The notes under the pieces are model-generated. The model was not told the origin of the DNA. It saw only the letters and a list, made by a program, of their open reading frames with translations, and did not search any database. Source: Pseudomonadota bacterium (GTDB lineage Bacteria; Bdellovibrionota; Bacteriovoracia; Bacteriovoracales; Bacteriovoracaceae). From it: a stretch of 64,000 nucleotides of DNA. Every line of letters begins with the position of its first letter. The first letter of the stretch is position 1. The stretch lies in the NCBI GenBank assembly GCA_027488375.1, contig JAIYBW010000001.1, positions 62,001 through 126,000 of the forward strand, in the 5' to 3' direction. Of the stretch, positions 43,444 through 51,947 are shown piece by piece. Made by a program: the position numbers and the translations under genes.

Positions 43444-44162
43444 GCTGCGTTTTTGTTAAATTTTCGATCCATAGTAGGAATAAAAAATTCTTCTTCGCCC
43501 TTGAGTGCTTCCTTTTTCATTCCTTGAATGAAGAGCTTCACGAGTTTTGGATCAAATTGCGTACCTGAAAATTGGATTAGCTCATCAAAAGCAACCTCGT
43601 ACGGAAGACCTTTACGATAAGGTCGAGTCGAAGTCATGGCATCGAAAGTATCAGCAATGAGGATTATTCTTGCACCCATGGGAATCTCATCACCTTTGAG
43701 GCTTAGAGGATAACCCTTACCATCAAAGCGCTCATGGTGAAACCTAGCATTAGAGGCGATTGCTTCAAAGCCAGGATACATTTGAAGAATCTCCCAACTT
43801 TTATCTGGGTGTTGTTTCATGATTTGAAATTCTTCTTCTGAGAGGCGAGAGGGCTTGTTTAAGACAGCGTCTGGCGTTCCAATTTTTCCAATATCGTGGA
43901 ATAGGGCCGATAATTCAAGCTCATGCATATCTTCTTCACTGAGACCAGCTTCACGGCCAGTGACTAATGAAAAATAAGCAACACGCATACTATGACCAAA
44001 AGTGTAACTATCTTTGACATCAAGAGCCTTCAAAATAGTCCGAGCAGCTAGTTCGCTGATTTTTCTATTTTCTCTCTTGAGATCCTCCACTTGACCGGCC
44101 ATCCCTAGTAGCGAAAGGGAAGTCGTGAGTGAAGGGATTTCAAAGACATTATTTTTTTTCAT
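43440..44162 (-). CDS. HD-GYP domain protein, putative cyclic-di-GMP phosphodiesterase
   Basis: This 240-residue protein is nearly all HD-GYP domain. The metal and catalytic residues are present: GHSMRVA, LFHDIGKIG (the HD pair), HPDKSWEIL, and the hallmark HHERFDGKGYP, then DTFDAMTSTRPYR. It should hydrolyse cyclic di-GMP. It lacks a receiver domain; only about 45 N-terminal residues precede the core. The frame extends to a TTG at 44174, but ATG 44162 with GGAAGAA is the likelier start. Its stop overlaps that of the convergent EEPKA-repeat gene. Confidence 0.9.
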   Translation of the reverse strand: MKKNNVFEIPSLTTSLSLLGMAGQVEDLKRENRKISELAARTILKALDVKDSYTFGHSMRVAYFSLVTGREAGLSEEDMHELELSALFHDIGKIGTPDAVLNKPSRLSEEEFQIMKQHPDKSWEILQMYPGFEAIASNARFHHERFDGKGYPLSLKGDEIPMGARIILIADTFDAMTSTRPYRKGLPYEVAFDELIQFSGTQFDPKLVKLFIQGMKKEALKGEEEFFIPTMDRKFNKNAA

Positions 44163-44313
44163 AAGTTCTTCCAACTCATTAATGGCGAGAAACCCATAAA
44201 AAGCCCCACCTGATAATTTCTCTTCGGTTGTTTTGCAGAAAAATAAACAGTAAAATAGTAGGGACTCCCTTATTATTGCTAAGTCGTTGAAAAAACGAGA
44301 AAGTTAGGCTGAA

Positions 44314-45435
44314 ATGTTTCTTTTGGATGAGCGCGAATTTATTGAAAATCAATTAGAATCTCAAGGGATTGGGATTTATGATTTTTATGACCATCGTCAG
44401 GTTTTCGATATGGCCACTTTTTGCGAACTCGCCCTAACCAGAAGAAGTGAAATACTCCTGATTGATACCCAAACAGTCCTCAATCAATCTTCCTTGATTG
44501 AGAAATGTAAATCTGTGATGAATACATTTTTGGGGGTTATTTTTTTTCATACAGCTGAAGATGAGAGATCAAAAAAATGGGTTGATGATCATGCAGGCCA
44601 TATGAATAAGATCATTGGTTCCATTTCATTTCCTGTCTCACCAATGGACTGGACTATTCTTACAAATCAATTGCAGTTTTGTGCTCAACTGATTGAAGAT
44701 CAAAAAGCACTCCAGAGGCACTTAGTTAAATTTAGCCAAGAGTTAGACAATGCTCTTGAAACTGCTGAAATTGAAATGTTCAAGGCCAAGAAGATTCACG
44801 AAATGTTAGTGCCTAAGCGAGTTGAAGAAATTAAAGGTCTTCAATTTATGAATAAGTACGCTGCCGGTGATGGCGGGAGTACAGAATTTTATGATCTTAT
44901 TCAGTCTGGTTCAAAAATTTATCAGGTGCTAATCTCATGTCAATCTTACCTTATCTCAAGTGCTCTGATTGGACTTTTAAATATCCATAAGCAAAAAGAT
45001 TTTTCTCCTACATCATTTTTAATTGAAGCTAATAAAGAAATTGAAACCATTAATAGCTCAAAAAAGAAGAAATCTCACGTCGATGTGACCTTGATAGAAA
45101 TTGATTCAACTCAACTCTCGTTAAAATTTCACAATTCTGGTCAAATGGAAGTGTGGAGTCGACAAAACGGAAAAATAGATTTAACGAAAGACTATCAGAT
45201 GAAAAAAGATGAGCAGTTCTTTATTCTCTCTTCCGGATTCGTCTCTAATTGGAATGAACACAAAGCACCAAGCGATATAAACTTAATTATAAAAAATCAT
45301 CATCAATCTTCGCAAAGAGAGTTCCTTTTAGAACTTTTCCTACAAATGAGTCAGAAGAAAAATTCAGACTTCTTAAGCAAGGATGCAACTGTTGTGATGA
45401 TGGAGGTAAATAGACATGTTATACAAAAAGTTTAG
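44314..45435 (+). CDS. degenerate RsbU/SpoIIE-type PP2C phosphatase-like protein
   Basis: This 373-residue protein has an N-terminal part (1-115) resembling a receiver fold (EILLIDTQ, LGVIFFHTA), a helical linker (about 125-165), and a C-terminal domain like SpoIIE/RsbU phosphatases: KKIHEMLVPKRV for the usual R-x-I-Q-x-x-L-L-P, YAAGDGGSTEFYDL for the GGD-FYD metal motif, and KDATVVMMEV for the last DDxT segment. The metal Asp of GGD is displaced (GGST) and DDxT is reduced to DAT, so it may be inactive. It is divergent from the HD-GYP gene. Confidence 0.68.
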   Translation: MFLLDEREFIENQLESQGIGIYDFYDHRQVFDMATFCELALTRRSEILLIDTQTVLNQSSLIEKCKSVMNTFLGVIFFHTAEDERSKKWVDDHAGHMNKIIGSISFPVSPMDWTILTNQLQFCAQLIEDQKALQRHLVKFSQELDNALETAEIEMFKAKKIHEMLVPKRVEEIKGLQFMNKYAAGDGGSTEFYDLIQSGSKIYQVLISCQSYLISSALIGLLNIHKQKDFSPTSFLIEANKEIETINSSKKKKSHVDVTLIEIDSTQLSLKFHNSGQMEVWSRQNGKIDLTKDYQMKKDEQFFILSSGFVSNWNEHKAPSDINLIIKNHHQSSQREFLLELFLQMSQKKNSDFLSKDATVVMMEVNRHVIQKV

Positions 45436-46069
45436 TTTCTTTATTTTTTTAATTCTTTTATCAAATAGTCTGTTGGCCCAGACACGATTTAGTTCAAAGA
45501 GTTGCTTAGATTCGAGTTATAAAATGAAAATGACTCGCAAGGGACCTCTTTTTGGACTGCTTCAACAAGAATTTGTTATTGATAAAAAATACTGCATCAT
45601 CCACATCACTCATCGAAAATATTTACCTAAAGAGTGGGTGGTTGATGTCTGCCGTGAACCTGTGCATATTAAAGTGACATCTGCGACAGGAGTTGATGTT
45701 GCGAAGAAAGAGGCTGATTGCCTAAAAAAAGATAATTCTCGAGACACGAGTGACTTTTGCTCACAATATTTTTCGATGATGGATGTTATTCAAGATGATG
45801 GTCTTATCTTTGCTAACGGTGATAGAGACAATCTTTATTCAGATCATGGACGAACTTACTGTAGTTATCTTTTATTAAAAAAGTATCTTAACGAATCAAT
45901 TATCTTCAGTCGCTACACTGAAGTGCCTGATATATTCCTAGAAAAGTCTAAGGTGATGTCATCTGAACCCAGCGCTCCGGCCGTTGCTCCAGATGCACCG
46001 GCAACTGCACCAGAGAATCAGCAATCAAAACTAGCTCCTGAGAAGGGAGCAACTGAGGGAGTTCTTTAG
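45416..46069 (+). CDS. secreted cysteine-containing protein of unknown function
   Basis: This 217-residue protein starts with a signal peptide (KKFSFFIFLILLSNSLLA) and has seven cysteines in its first 150 mature residues. The C-terminal 35 residues are a Pro/Ala-rich tail (APAVAPDAPATAPE). No family is recognised. The start overlaps the preceding PP2C-like gene by 20 bases, so it is co-transcribed with it and likely acts in the same process, outside the cytoplasm. Confidence 0.7.
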   Translation: MLYKKFSFFIFLILLSNSLLAQTRFSSKSCLDSSYKMKMTRKGPLFGLLQQEFVIDKKYCIIHITHRKYLPKEWVVDVCREPVHIKVTSATGVDVAKKEADCLKKDNSRDTSDFCSQYFSMMDVIQDDGLIFANGDRDNLYSDHGRTYCSYLLLKKYLNESIIFSRYTEVPDIFLEKSKVMSSEPSAPAVAPDAPATAPENQQSKLAPEKGATEGVL

Positions 46070-46091
46070 TTCTAAATTTAACTGAAAAAAG

Positions 46092-46177
46092 TGGTGGCTC
46101 CCCCGAGACTCGAACTCGGACACACTTGCGTGCGGCGGATTTTGAATCCGCTACGTCTACCATTCCGTCAGGAAGCC
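46092..46177 (-). tRNA. tRNA-Leu (anticodon CAA)
   Basis: The 86-base gene folds as a class II tRNA. The acceptor strands GGCTTCC and GGGAGCC pair over seven positions with one G-U, and CCA is encoded. The anticodon stem GCGGA/TCCGC encloses TTCAAAA, giving anticodon CAA, which reads UUG. It has a D-loop with GGAATGGTAGACG, a long variable arm (CGCACGCAAGTGTG) and the T-arm CGAGTTCGAGTCTCGG. A T run follows the CCA. Confidence 0.95.
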
Positions 46178-46260
46178 ATAAGAATTGTTATCGATTTTAT
46201 TGGTAGAAGAGATGGGTGTCAATTAAGCGCAAAGCGTAAAAATCGTATTTTTGATCTTTT

Positions 46261-47217
46261 TTATCTCAACTTAATGAGCTCAAGGGCTTCGTTAATTGAG
46301 AATCGTAAAAAATTTGGGCCTATATGTTTCTTGAGCTCATGATTAGAAATGAGGCAGGAAAACTTCAAATAATCTAAGAGATATTCTGGGACATCAATAT
46401 TAAAGCGTTTAAGAGCGCTGTTAAGGCCACCTGCTAAGACGATAGGAAAAGGTATGCCCTTAGTCCCAACGACTTTCAAAGCATCTCTTAACGAAATAAA
46501 ATCACTGCCTGCGACATTATAAGTACCAGTCGGAACATCTTTTAAAACTTTATATAATATATGGGCCATATCAAATTCATGAATGAATTGAAAAAACGGA
46601 TTATAGTCGGCAGGACTTAAAGCAATGGGGCCCGCTAAAAAGCGAGTCATCGCATTATGGATTTGAGTCCCAATGATGTTGCAAGGCCTGAGGACAATTG
46701 TTGAAACGGTATTTTGATTTTTCCACATCCAGTTGGTACAAATTTGATCCATCTCAACAACATCTCTAAGCTCAGGATGGCGAATACTGGCCCTTAGAGG
46801 TGCATCCTCTTTTAAGAAGATAGAATTATCCGGTAGCGCCCCATACACATGGAAGGTAGAGAGGATAATGACTTTTTTTACCTGAGAGCGTTCACAAAGT
46901 TCTAGAATTCGATTTGTTCCCATTACAGAGAGTTCGATTCTTTTGGCCAAAATATTGTGCGTATTTGAAGAATGTGAAATTCGTCCGAGGTGATAAACCA
47001 CCTCAAATTGATGAGTTCGAAATAAATTTTCAAAATTTCCACGAGAGTATTTTAACTCAAGAGAGGTTAAACCTTTTAGTGGAGGAACTTTAGAAATATC
47101 GCGAGAATCAATTCCCAAAATTTCCCACTCAGGATGCTCATTAAGAATGAGTCTTGCTGTCATTTGAGCAAGCCCTCCAGCAATACCAATTATGAGAATC
47201 TTTTTCTTCTCGCTCAT
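46261..47217 (-). CDS. NAD-dependent epimerase/dehydratase (extended SDR)
   Basis: This 318-residue protein has an N-terminal Rossmann fold (ILIIGIAGGLAQMTARLIL, with the glycine-rich NAD loop slightly altered) and Asp37-type acidic residue at ILGIDSRD. A strand YHLGRISH and STFHVYGA follow, where the usual YxxxK catalytic pair is not obvious. It may act on a nucleotide sugar or a lipid-linked sterol-like substrate. It overlaps the acyltransferase gene by four bases and the two are presumably co-expressed, perhaps in lipid or glycolipid synthesis. Confidence 0.8.
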   Translation of the reverse strand: MSEKKKILIIGIAGGLAQMTARLILNEHPEWEILGIDSRDISKVPPLKGLTSLELKYSRGNFENLFRTHQFEVVYHLGRISHSSNTHNILAKRIELSVMGTNRILELCERSQVKKVIILSTFHVYGALPDNSIFLKEDAPLRASIRHPELRDVVEMDQICTNWMWKNQNTVSTIVLRPCNIIGTQIHNAMTRFLAGPIALSPADYNPFFQFIHEFDMAHILYKVLKDVPTGTYNVAGSDFISLRDALKVVGTKGIPFPIVLAGGLNSALKRFNIDVPEYLLDYLKFSCLISNHELKKHIGPNFLRFSINEALELIKLR

Positions 47218-48104
47218 GGTGACTGTTTACTCCTGAATTCTTTGATTAAAAATTTAGAAACTGGTCGTCTGATCTCATCAAAAAATGGTCTTCTATTGGC
47301 CAGTCCTTGGACAATCATTTTCTTAATTGTGTTTTCAATATGAAAAACATTTTCCTTAATCTCTTTATCTGATGATTCAGCATTGAGATGCTGAGGAATA
47401 CTTATTTCTTTCCCAATATAGATATCAATAGGTGAGGGAAGAGGAATGAGATTTGCAGAAATGGGCAGAGAAGGAAGCTTCAGCATCGAGGCTATTTTTT
47501 TGGCATGAAAAACAAGAGGAAACATCTCTTCCGCCCCAATAATACAGATAGGTAAGATGGGTGTTTTTTTCTGCAAAGCAATTCTATAAAAGCCTTGTGA
47601 GAAATTTCTGAGTTTGTAGTAGTCTGGAGTATTTTTAGAGATACCTCTCACACCCTCTGGAAAAACTAAAATAGATTCCCCATGGTCTATAAGATACTCA
47701 CAATTGGCGCGATCACCTAATATCGAACCTGTTTGCGCCGTCAAATCACCCAAGAAAGGAAGTTGAGCAAGAAATCTCTCAACCATCGCGCGAAGAATTC
47801 TCGGAGGAGCTATATCTAAAGCAAAGGCCATGGTGACGAGCATCCCATCTAGTGGAATCTGACCTGTGTGATTACCAACGACCAAGTAAGGATGATCCTG
47901 AACATTTTCCTTACCAAAAACTCTCACTTTAAAATAAGACCGATAGAGTGGCATGAGAGTTCTTAATGCCTTTTCACATAGCTCAAGATTAAATCCCCAG
48001 GGATCTTTATAATTTTGGTAGCGGAGTCTCAAACTCGAAAAGACATCAGTAATTTTTTGATCGTCTTCCGGCGAGATAAACCATTTAGTTTCTTCTAATG
48101 ACAT
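47214..48104 (-). CDS. PlsC-type lysophospholipid acyltransferase
   Basis: This 296-residue protein has the glycerolipid acyltransferase motifs: GNHTGQIPLDG (NHxxxxD catalytic pair), VFPEGVRGISK (the glycerol-phosphate-binding FPEG) and KTPILPICI (motif IV). It should transfer an acyl chain to a lysophospholipid or similar acceptor at the inner membrane. It is longer than classical PlsC (about 245). TAAAAT ends six bases before the ATG, though AGAAAG in between could be a weak ribosome binding site. It is the first gene of a two-gene unit. Confidence 0.85.
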   Translation of the reverse strand: MSLEETKWFISPEDDQKITDVFSSLRLRYQNYKDPWGFNLELCEKALRTLMPLYRSYFKVRVFGKENVQDHPYLVVGNHTGQIPLDGMLVTMAFALDIAPPRILRAMVERFLAQLPFLGDLTAQTGSILGDRANCEYLIDHGESILVFPEGVRGISKNTPDYYKLRNFSQGFYRIALQKKTPILPICIIGAEEMFPLVFHAKKIASMLKLPSLPISANLIPLPSPIDIYIGKEISIPQHLNAESSDKEIKENVFHIENTIKKMIVQGLANRRPFFDEIRRPVSKFLIKEFRSKQSP

Positions 48105-48110
48105 CTTTCT

Positions 48111-48116
48111 ATTTTA
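48111..48116 (-). promoter_or_regulatory. candidate -10 hexamer, leaderless geometry
   Basis: On the minus strand TAAAAT is followed by AGAAAG and the ATG at 48104, again six bases. No good -35 is present, and AGAAAG may serve as a ribosome binding site for a longer transcript. Confidence 0.25.
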
Positions 48117-48173
48117 ACCCTGATGTGATTTTTGCTCTAGGAAGGAAAAATGTTCAAGAACCGAGTAAAATAA

Positions 48174-48824
48174 TCAGTTAGTGCCAGGTCTCATGACAAA
48201 ATTGATAATAGAAAGTTCGACAGAACTCAGCCCATCGCCCTTCTCAGCGGAAGTGAAATGAATCTGTTTGACCCATTTAAACTTTTGATAAATCTGAGGC
48301 ATTTTGTTTTTTAACTGGCTTCTCTCACTTTGAGTTTTGAGCTTGTCCATTTTATTAAAGAGTAAGTAGGTTTCTAATTGAAAGCTCTTAATATAGTCAT
48401 GGAAAACTAAGTCTGGCTCTTGGAGCGGATGACGAGCATCTTGAATATTGAGTAAAAGTATCTTTTCACTGCATAATTGAAAAAAAGTATCCAGAAGGTT
48501 TTGCCAATTTTGCGCCATTTCCTTTGAAACGTCCGCATGGCCATAACCGGGAACATCAAAAAGATAAAATTCATGCTCTGTTTTATTGAGTCTATCATCT
48601 ACGATGAAACGAAAAATATTCACTTGTCTGGTACGACCAGGAGTTTTTGATACTCGTGCTGTATTTTTTCCAAAGAGAGAATTAATGAGAGATGATTTTC
48701 CTACGTTTGAGCGACCAATAAAAGCCACACCATTAATAAATGGATGCTCGTTTAACCAAGTGGTTAATTGCTCAATATTATCAATTCCCATGAGGAATTC
48801 TGATTTTCCTTTTTGAATATTCAT
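48174..48824 (-). CDS. engB: ribosome biogenesis GTPase EngB/YsxC
   Basis: This 216-residue GTPase is needed for late assembly of the 50S subunit in many bacteria. G motifs are GRSNVGKSSLINSL (G1), KTPGRTRQVN (G2), DVPGYGHADV (G3), NKMDKL (G4) and FTSAEKGDG (G5). Length is normal. AAGAAGG lies about nine bases before the ATG. It is divergent from the sigma-54 activator gene. Confidence 0.95.
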   Translation of the reverse strand: MNIQKGKSEFLMGIDNIEQLTTWLNEHPFINGVAFIGRSNVGKSSLINSLFGKNTARVSKTPGRTRQVNIFRFIVDDRLNKTEHEFYLFDVPGYGHADVSKEMAQNWQNLLDTFFQLCSEKILLLNIQDARHPLQEPDLVFHDYIKSFQLETYLLFNKMDKLKTQSERSQLKNKMPQIYQKFKWVKQIHFTSAEKGDGLSSVELSIINFVMRPGTN

Positions 48825-48909
48825 AAGAGTAACCTTCTTAAAATCTTTTCAATCATCTTCATTATAGCAGATATCAAAGTCGTGAGTCTTTTAAAATGAA
48901 GGAGAAAAA

Positions 48910-50184
48910 ATGTACCAGCGAAAATTAATGCACCAGCAACTTTTCCAATTAGGTGTTCGAATCGGAGATTCATGTAATATTCAGCCCTTTTATGGGCATA
49001 AGAAAGCCTTCACGCTTAAAAATAAAAAAGTGGATCTGATTTCATCTGATTATCGCCCAAGTGATTTAGCGTTGAGTTTTTTTGAATTGCCTCGAACAGA
49101 TGTGGGGGCGTTTCATTATCGGCTTGAGCTCGATAGCCCAAAGGAGGACGCCGGTCGATTTATTTTAAGGACGATAAAAGGTCGCCCCTTCAGGATTAAT
49201 GGTCTTGCCGCTAAGGAGGCCTATATTGAAAGAATGGATCGATTATTTATTGATGATCACAGAATACAGTTTTCTCCTTTTGATCTGGCTGAGTCGATTA
49301 AACGTGGCCAAGAACACCCCATTCTGTTGGATCAGCAACTAATATGTTCTGAGTTAAAGATTTTATTGGTTGGAGAAACTGGGAGTGGGAAGAGTTATCT
49401 CGCCAGAAAAATTCATGAAAAAAGTCTGCTTAAGGGACCTTTTGTCGCTCTTAACTTAGCAGCTTTTAATCAAAATTTAATTGAGTCGGAACTTTTTGGA
49501 CATAAGAAAGGTTCGTTTACCGGGGCCATTTCAGATAAAGTAGGTGCCTTTCAATTAGCTCAGGATGGAACTCTATTTTTGGATGAAATAGACTCTCTTC
49601 CTTTAGAATTACAAACAAAGCTTCTGACTTTTTTAGATGATAATAAATTCAGGAGAGTTGGAGATTCTTCTGAAATTAAAATTAAGACGAGATTGATATT
49701 TGCCTCAGGTTCTTCATTAGAAAAATTAGTTGATCAAGGGAAGTTTAGAAAAGACCTTTATTACCGCTTAAAATCAGGAGCTTCATTTCAATTGAAAAGC
49801 TTAAGAGATGACTCTCAAAGAGTTAAAGAACTCTGTGAGAGTTTTGGTCTTAAGCATGAAATTAGTTTAACTCCAAGGCTGATTGAATTCTATCAAACTC
49901 TCGCATGGCCAGGAAATATTCGACAACTTTTGGGCCATATGGAAAAGAAGAAAATCCTTTCTAAAAGTAGCAAGTTAGATTTTGATGAATTCGATGAAGA
50001 ACTTCTCTTACAAAGCTCAAATCTTTTAAATCTGGAACTTGGTAAAGAGATTCTGCCTCTGGACTTAGTCAAAAAAAATTATATGAAAAAAGCTTTTGGT
50101 TATTTTGAAGGCAATATTGCAGTCACTGCGAGAAGGTTGGAGATGAGTGAGAAAACAATCAGGGCCATGTTGAAAGAGGCCTAA
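48910..50184 (+). CDS. sigma-54-dependent transcriptional activator with FHA-like N-terminal domain
   Basis: This 424-residue activator has a central AAA+ domain with Walker A VGETGSGKS (155-163), GSFTGA (201-206, the loop that contacts sigma-54), Walker B LFLDEI and FRKDLYYRL. A Fis-type helix-turn-helix is at the C-terminus (GNIAVTARRLEMSEKTIRAML). The first 140 residues have a strand-rich pattern ending LRTIKGRPFRINGL and DRLFIDDHRIQF, like the end of an FHA phosphothreonine-binding domain, but the early Gly-Arg and Ser-x-x-His residues are not clear. AAGGAG precedes the ATG. Confidence 0.88.
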   Translation: MYQRKLMHQQLFQLGVRIGDSCNIQPFYGHKKAFTLKNKKVDLISSDYRPSDLALSFFELPRTDVGAFHYRLELDSPKEDAGRFILRTIKGRPFRINGLAAKEAYIERMDRLFIDDHRIQFSPFDLAESIKRGQEHPILLDQQLICSELKILLVGETGSGKSYLARKIHEKSLLKGPFVALNLAAFNQNLIESELFGHKKGSFTGAISDKVGAFQLAQDGTLFLDEIDSLPLELQTKLLTFLDDNKFRRVGDSSEIKIKTRLIFASGSSLEKLVDQGKFRKDLYYRLKSGASFQLKSLRDDSQRVKELCESFGLKHEISLTPRLIEFYQTLAWPGNIRQLLGHMEKKKILSKSSKLDFDEFDEELLLQSSNLLNLELGKEILPLDLVKKNYMKKAFGYFEGNIAVTARRLEMSEKTIRAMLKEA

Positions 50185-51047
50185 TTTCCTAAAACATAGA
50201 CAATTTTAACATCGAGAACTTTTCCTTCGATTTCTCTTGATTCCATAAAATCATTCATTTCAGAGAGAAGTTTTTGACGTAAGATTTCTTTTCCTTCCTC
50301 TTCCAAGGGGAAGGAAGCCATCATAGGCTCAAGATTCAGAACCAGATGATCCCTGAACTGAAGTTCAAGTTTATCAACTTGTATTCGACTCATGCGGTTT
50401 GAAAGAGTTGCTGTAAAGTCGATATCGACGCTTTTGATTTCATTAATGTTAGCGTAATAAACTGGTAAGCGTAAATTTGTGATCGTCACGTGACGAGTTT
50501 CTTTCTTATAATAATTTGGACGATCATAACTAACTTCTAGCTCAACACTGGCCGGTGCACGAGATCCTTGATGTTGAGATTCTAAAAGTCTGTGCCCAGA
50601 AGAAATAATATTGATGGCCCCTAAGATAGAAGAAACTGTTAAGCTGAGTAAGAGGATCGATTGGGCCGTAGTTAGTCCATTTAACCATTCTCCTAGAATG
50701 AGAAAAGGTGAAAGGAATAACTTTTTCATGGAGGATATTTTGCTTTGACCCTGAGTCGTCTTGTATCTCTCAAGTGCAATTTGTTGAGTTCTAGAAATTT
50801 TTCCCTTGATATCAAAATCACTGGCCCTCTTCTTTAAATAGGCCAAGAGTAAAGGAAGCTTTTCCTTAATGAGTTGCGGAGTACTTTTAATAAATGTAGT
50901 AAATCTCAACTTAAGCGCTATCAAGTGCGAGATGAACATTCTGATCTTAGGAGGAGTGATCTTTAAAATGAAATTAGAGATCTTCTCTCCGAAGAGAAGC
51001 AAAATTCGATTTATAAAGTTTTCAATCTTTTCTAATAATCCCATCAC
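50181..51047 (-). CDS. FliL-like single-pass membrane protein
   Basis: This 288-residue protein has a cationic, helix-rich N-terminal part (1-120), one membrane helix (SILLLSLTVSSILGAINII) and a periplasmic domain of about 140 residues. The last 90 residues recall the C-terminal domain of FliL: a strand, LQFRDHLVLNL, GKEILRQKLLSEMNDFM and DVKIVYVLGN. FliL associates with stator units of the flagellar motor; this relative is longer and its link to motility is inferred only. GTG 51047 or ATG 51044 may be the start. It overlaps the convergent activator gene by four bases. Confidence 0.55.
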   Translation of the reverse strand: MMGLLEKIENFINRILLLFGEKISNFILKITPPKIRMFISHLIALKLRFTTFIKSTPQLIKEKLPLLLAYLKKRASDFDIKGKISRTQQIALERYKTTQGQSKISSMKKLFLSPFLILGEWLNGLTTAQSILLLSLTVSSILGAINIISSGHRLLESQHQGSRAPASVELEVSYDRPNYYKKETRHVTITNLRLPVYYANINEIKSVDIDFTATLSNRMSRIQVDKLELQFRDHLVLNLEPMMASFPLEEEGKEILRQKLLSEMNDFMESREIEGKVLDVKIVYVLGN

Positions 51048-51195
51048 AGAGTCCTATCGGCTGACCCTAAATAATTAATTAGGAATAAAGTGTTTTGGTC
51101 GGGAATGGAGGACTGGGATGATTTTTCCTGCTTATAGATAAGTCTCAAAATTTAGATCTTGTTTCCGATATTTCTTCAGAATTCAAGGATGAATT

Positions 51196-51831
51196 ATGAA
51201 TAAAAGATCATTATTTACTGTTTTTTTTCTTCTCACACTTAACCAGAGCTGCACCCAGATGATGCCTCATCGAGATTATCTCAGTGAGATGGATTATGAT
51301 GACTCTGGTTATTATAGACCGAATGAAGATTTTCCAGTCATGGTTGGAGATACGGGAAAAGTTGGAGAGTCAAAGTCTGAACGTCGAAGACGCACTCCTG
51401 CTTCCGAATTAGAGAGGCAAGACAGGCAAGGCGAAAAATACCTTCAGGCCGAATTAAGAGACTTAGAGGGACGCCAAACAGAAGAGCAATTTGAGCTCTA
51501 CGATAAGTACCGTGCCAAATTAGGGTCAGCCTCAGAAAAAATCTATTTTCTTAAGCTACCCGTTTATGAAAGGAAGGAATATCTTCTGACTAAAGGGCTA
51601 ATTAAAACGGAACCCAAAACATATTTCCAGTCAGAGCAGCAACTTGCTCAGAGAAATAATTCAGTCAGTTTGGGGATGAGTAAGTCCGATGTTATGAGTT
51701 CTATCGGTGAGCCTCAGCGAATCGAAGTGGCCGGAAATCCAAGCTATGAGAACGAACGATGGGTCTACGGCCGCAATGGCGCATCGAAATATATCTATTT
51801 TGAGTCTGGACGAGTGGAAGGCTGGGAGTAA
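51196..51831 (+). CDS. lipoprotein with C-terminal BamE/SmpA-like domain
   Basis: This 211-residue protein begins with a signal sequence ending LNQSC, with Cys19 as probable lipid site, although the lipobox is imperfect. A charged linker of about 90 residues follows, rich in Arg and Glu. The last 60 residues match the BamE/SmpA fold pattern: LGMSKSDVMSSIGEPQRIEV, then ERWVYGRNG and YIYFESGRVEGWE. It could bind outer-membrane or peptidoglycan components. AAGGA stands seven bases before the ATG. Confidence 0.7.
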   Translation: MNKRSLFTVFFLLTLNQSCTQMMPHRDYLSEMDYDDSGYYRPNEDFPVMVGDTGKVGESKSERRRRTPASELERQDRQGEKYLQAELRDLEGRQTEEQFELYDKYRAKLGSASEKIYFLKLPVYERKEYLLTKGLIKTEPKTYFQSEQQLAQRNNSVSLGMSKSDVMSSIGEPQRIEVAGNPSYENERWVYGRNGASKYIYFESGRVEGWE

Positions 51832-51947
51832 TACCAATAACTTGGCCCTTTAAAAGGGAGGAAGTTGGTGCATTTTCACTCTATTCGATGTAATTTTACC
51901 CTTACTTAAGAATTATCCTTAAAGCTTACTATTTAAGTGAGGGTCCC

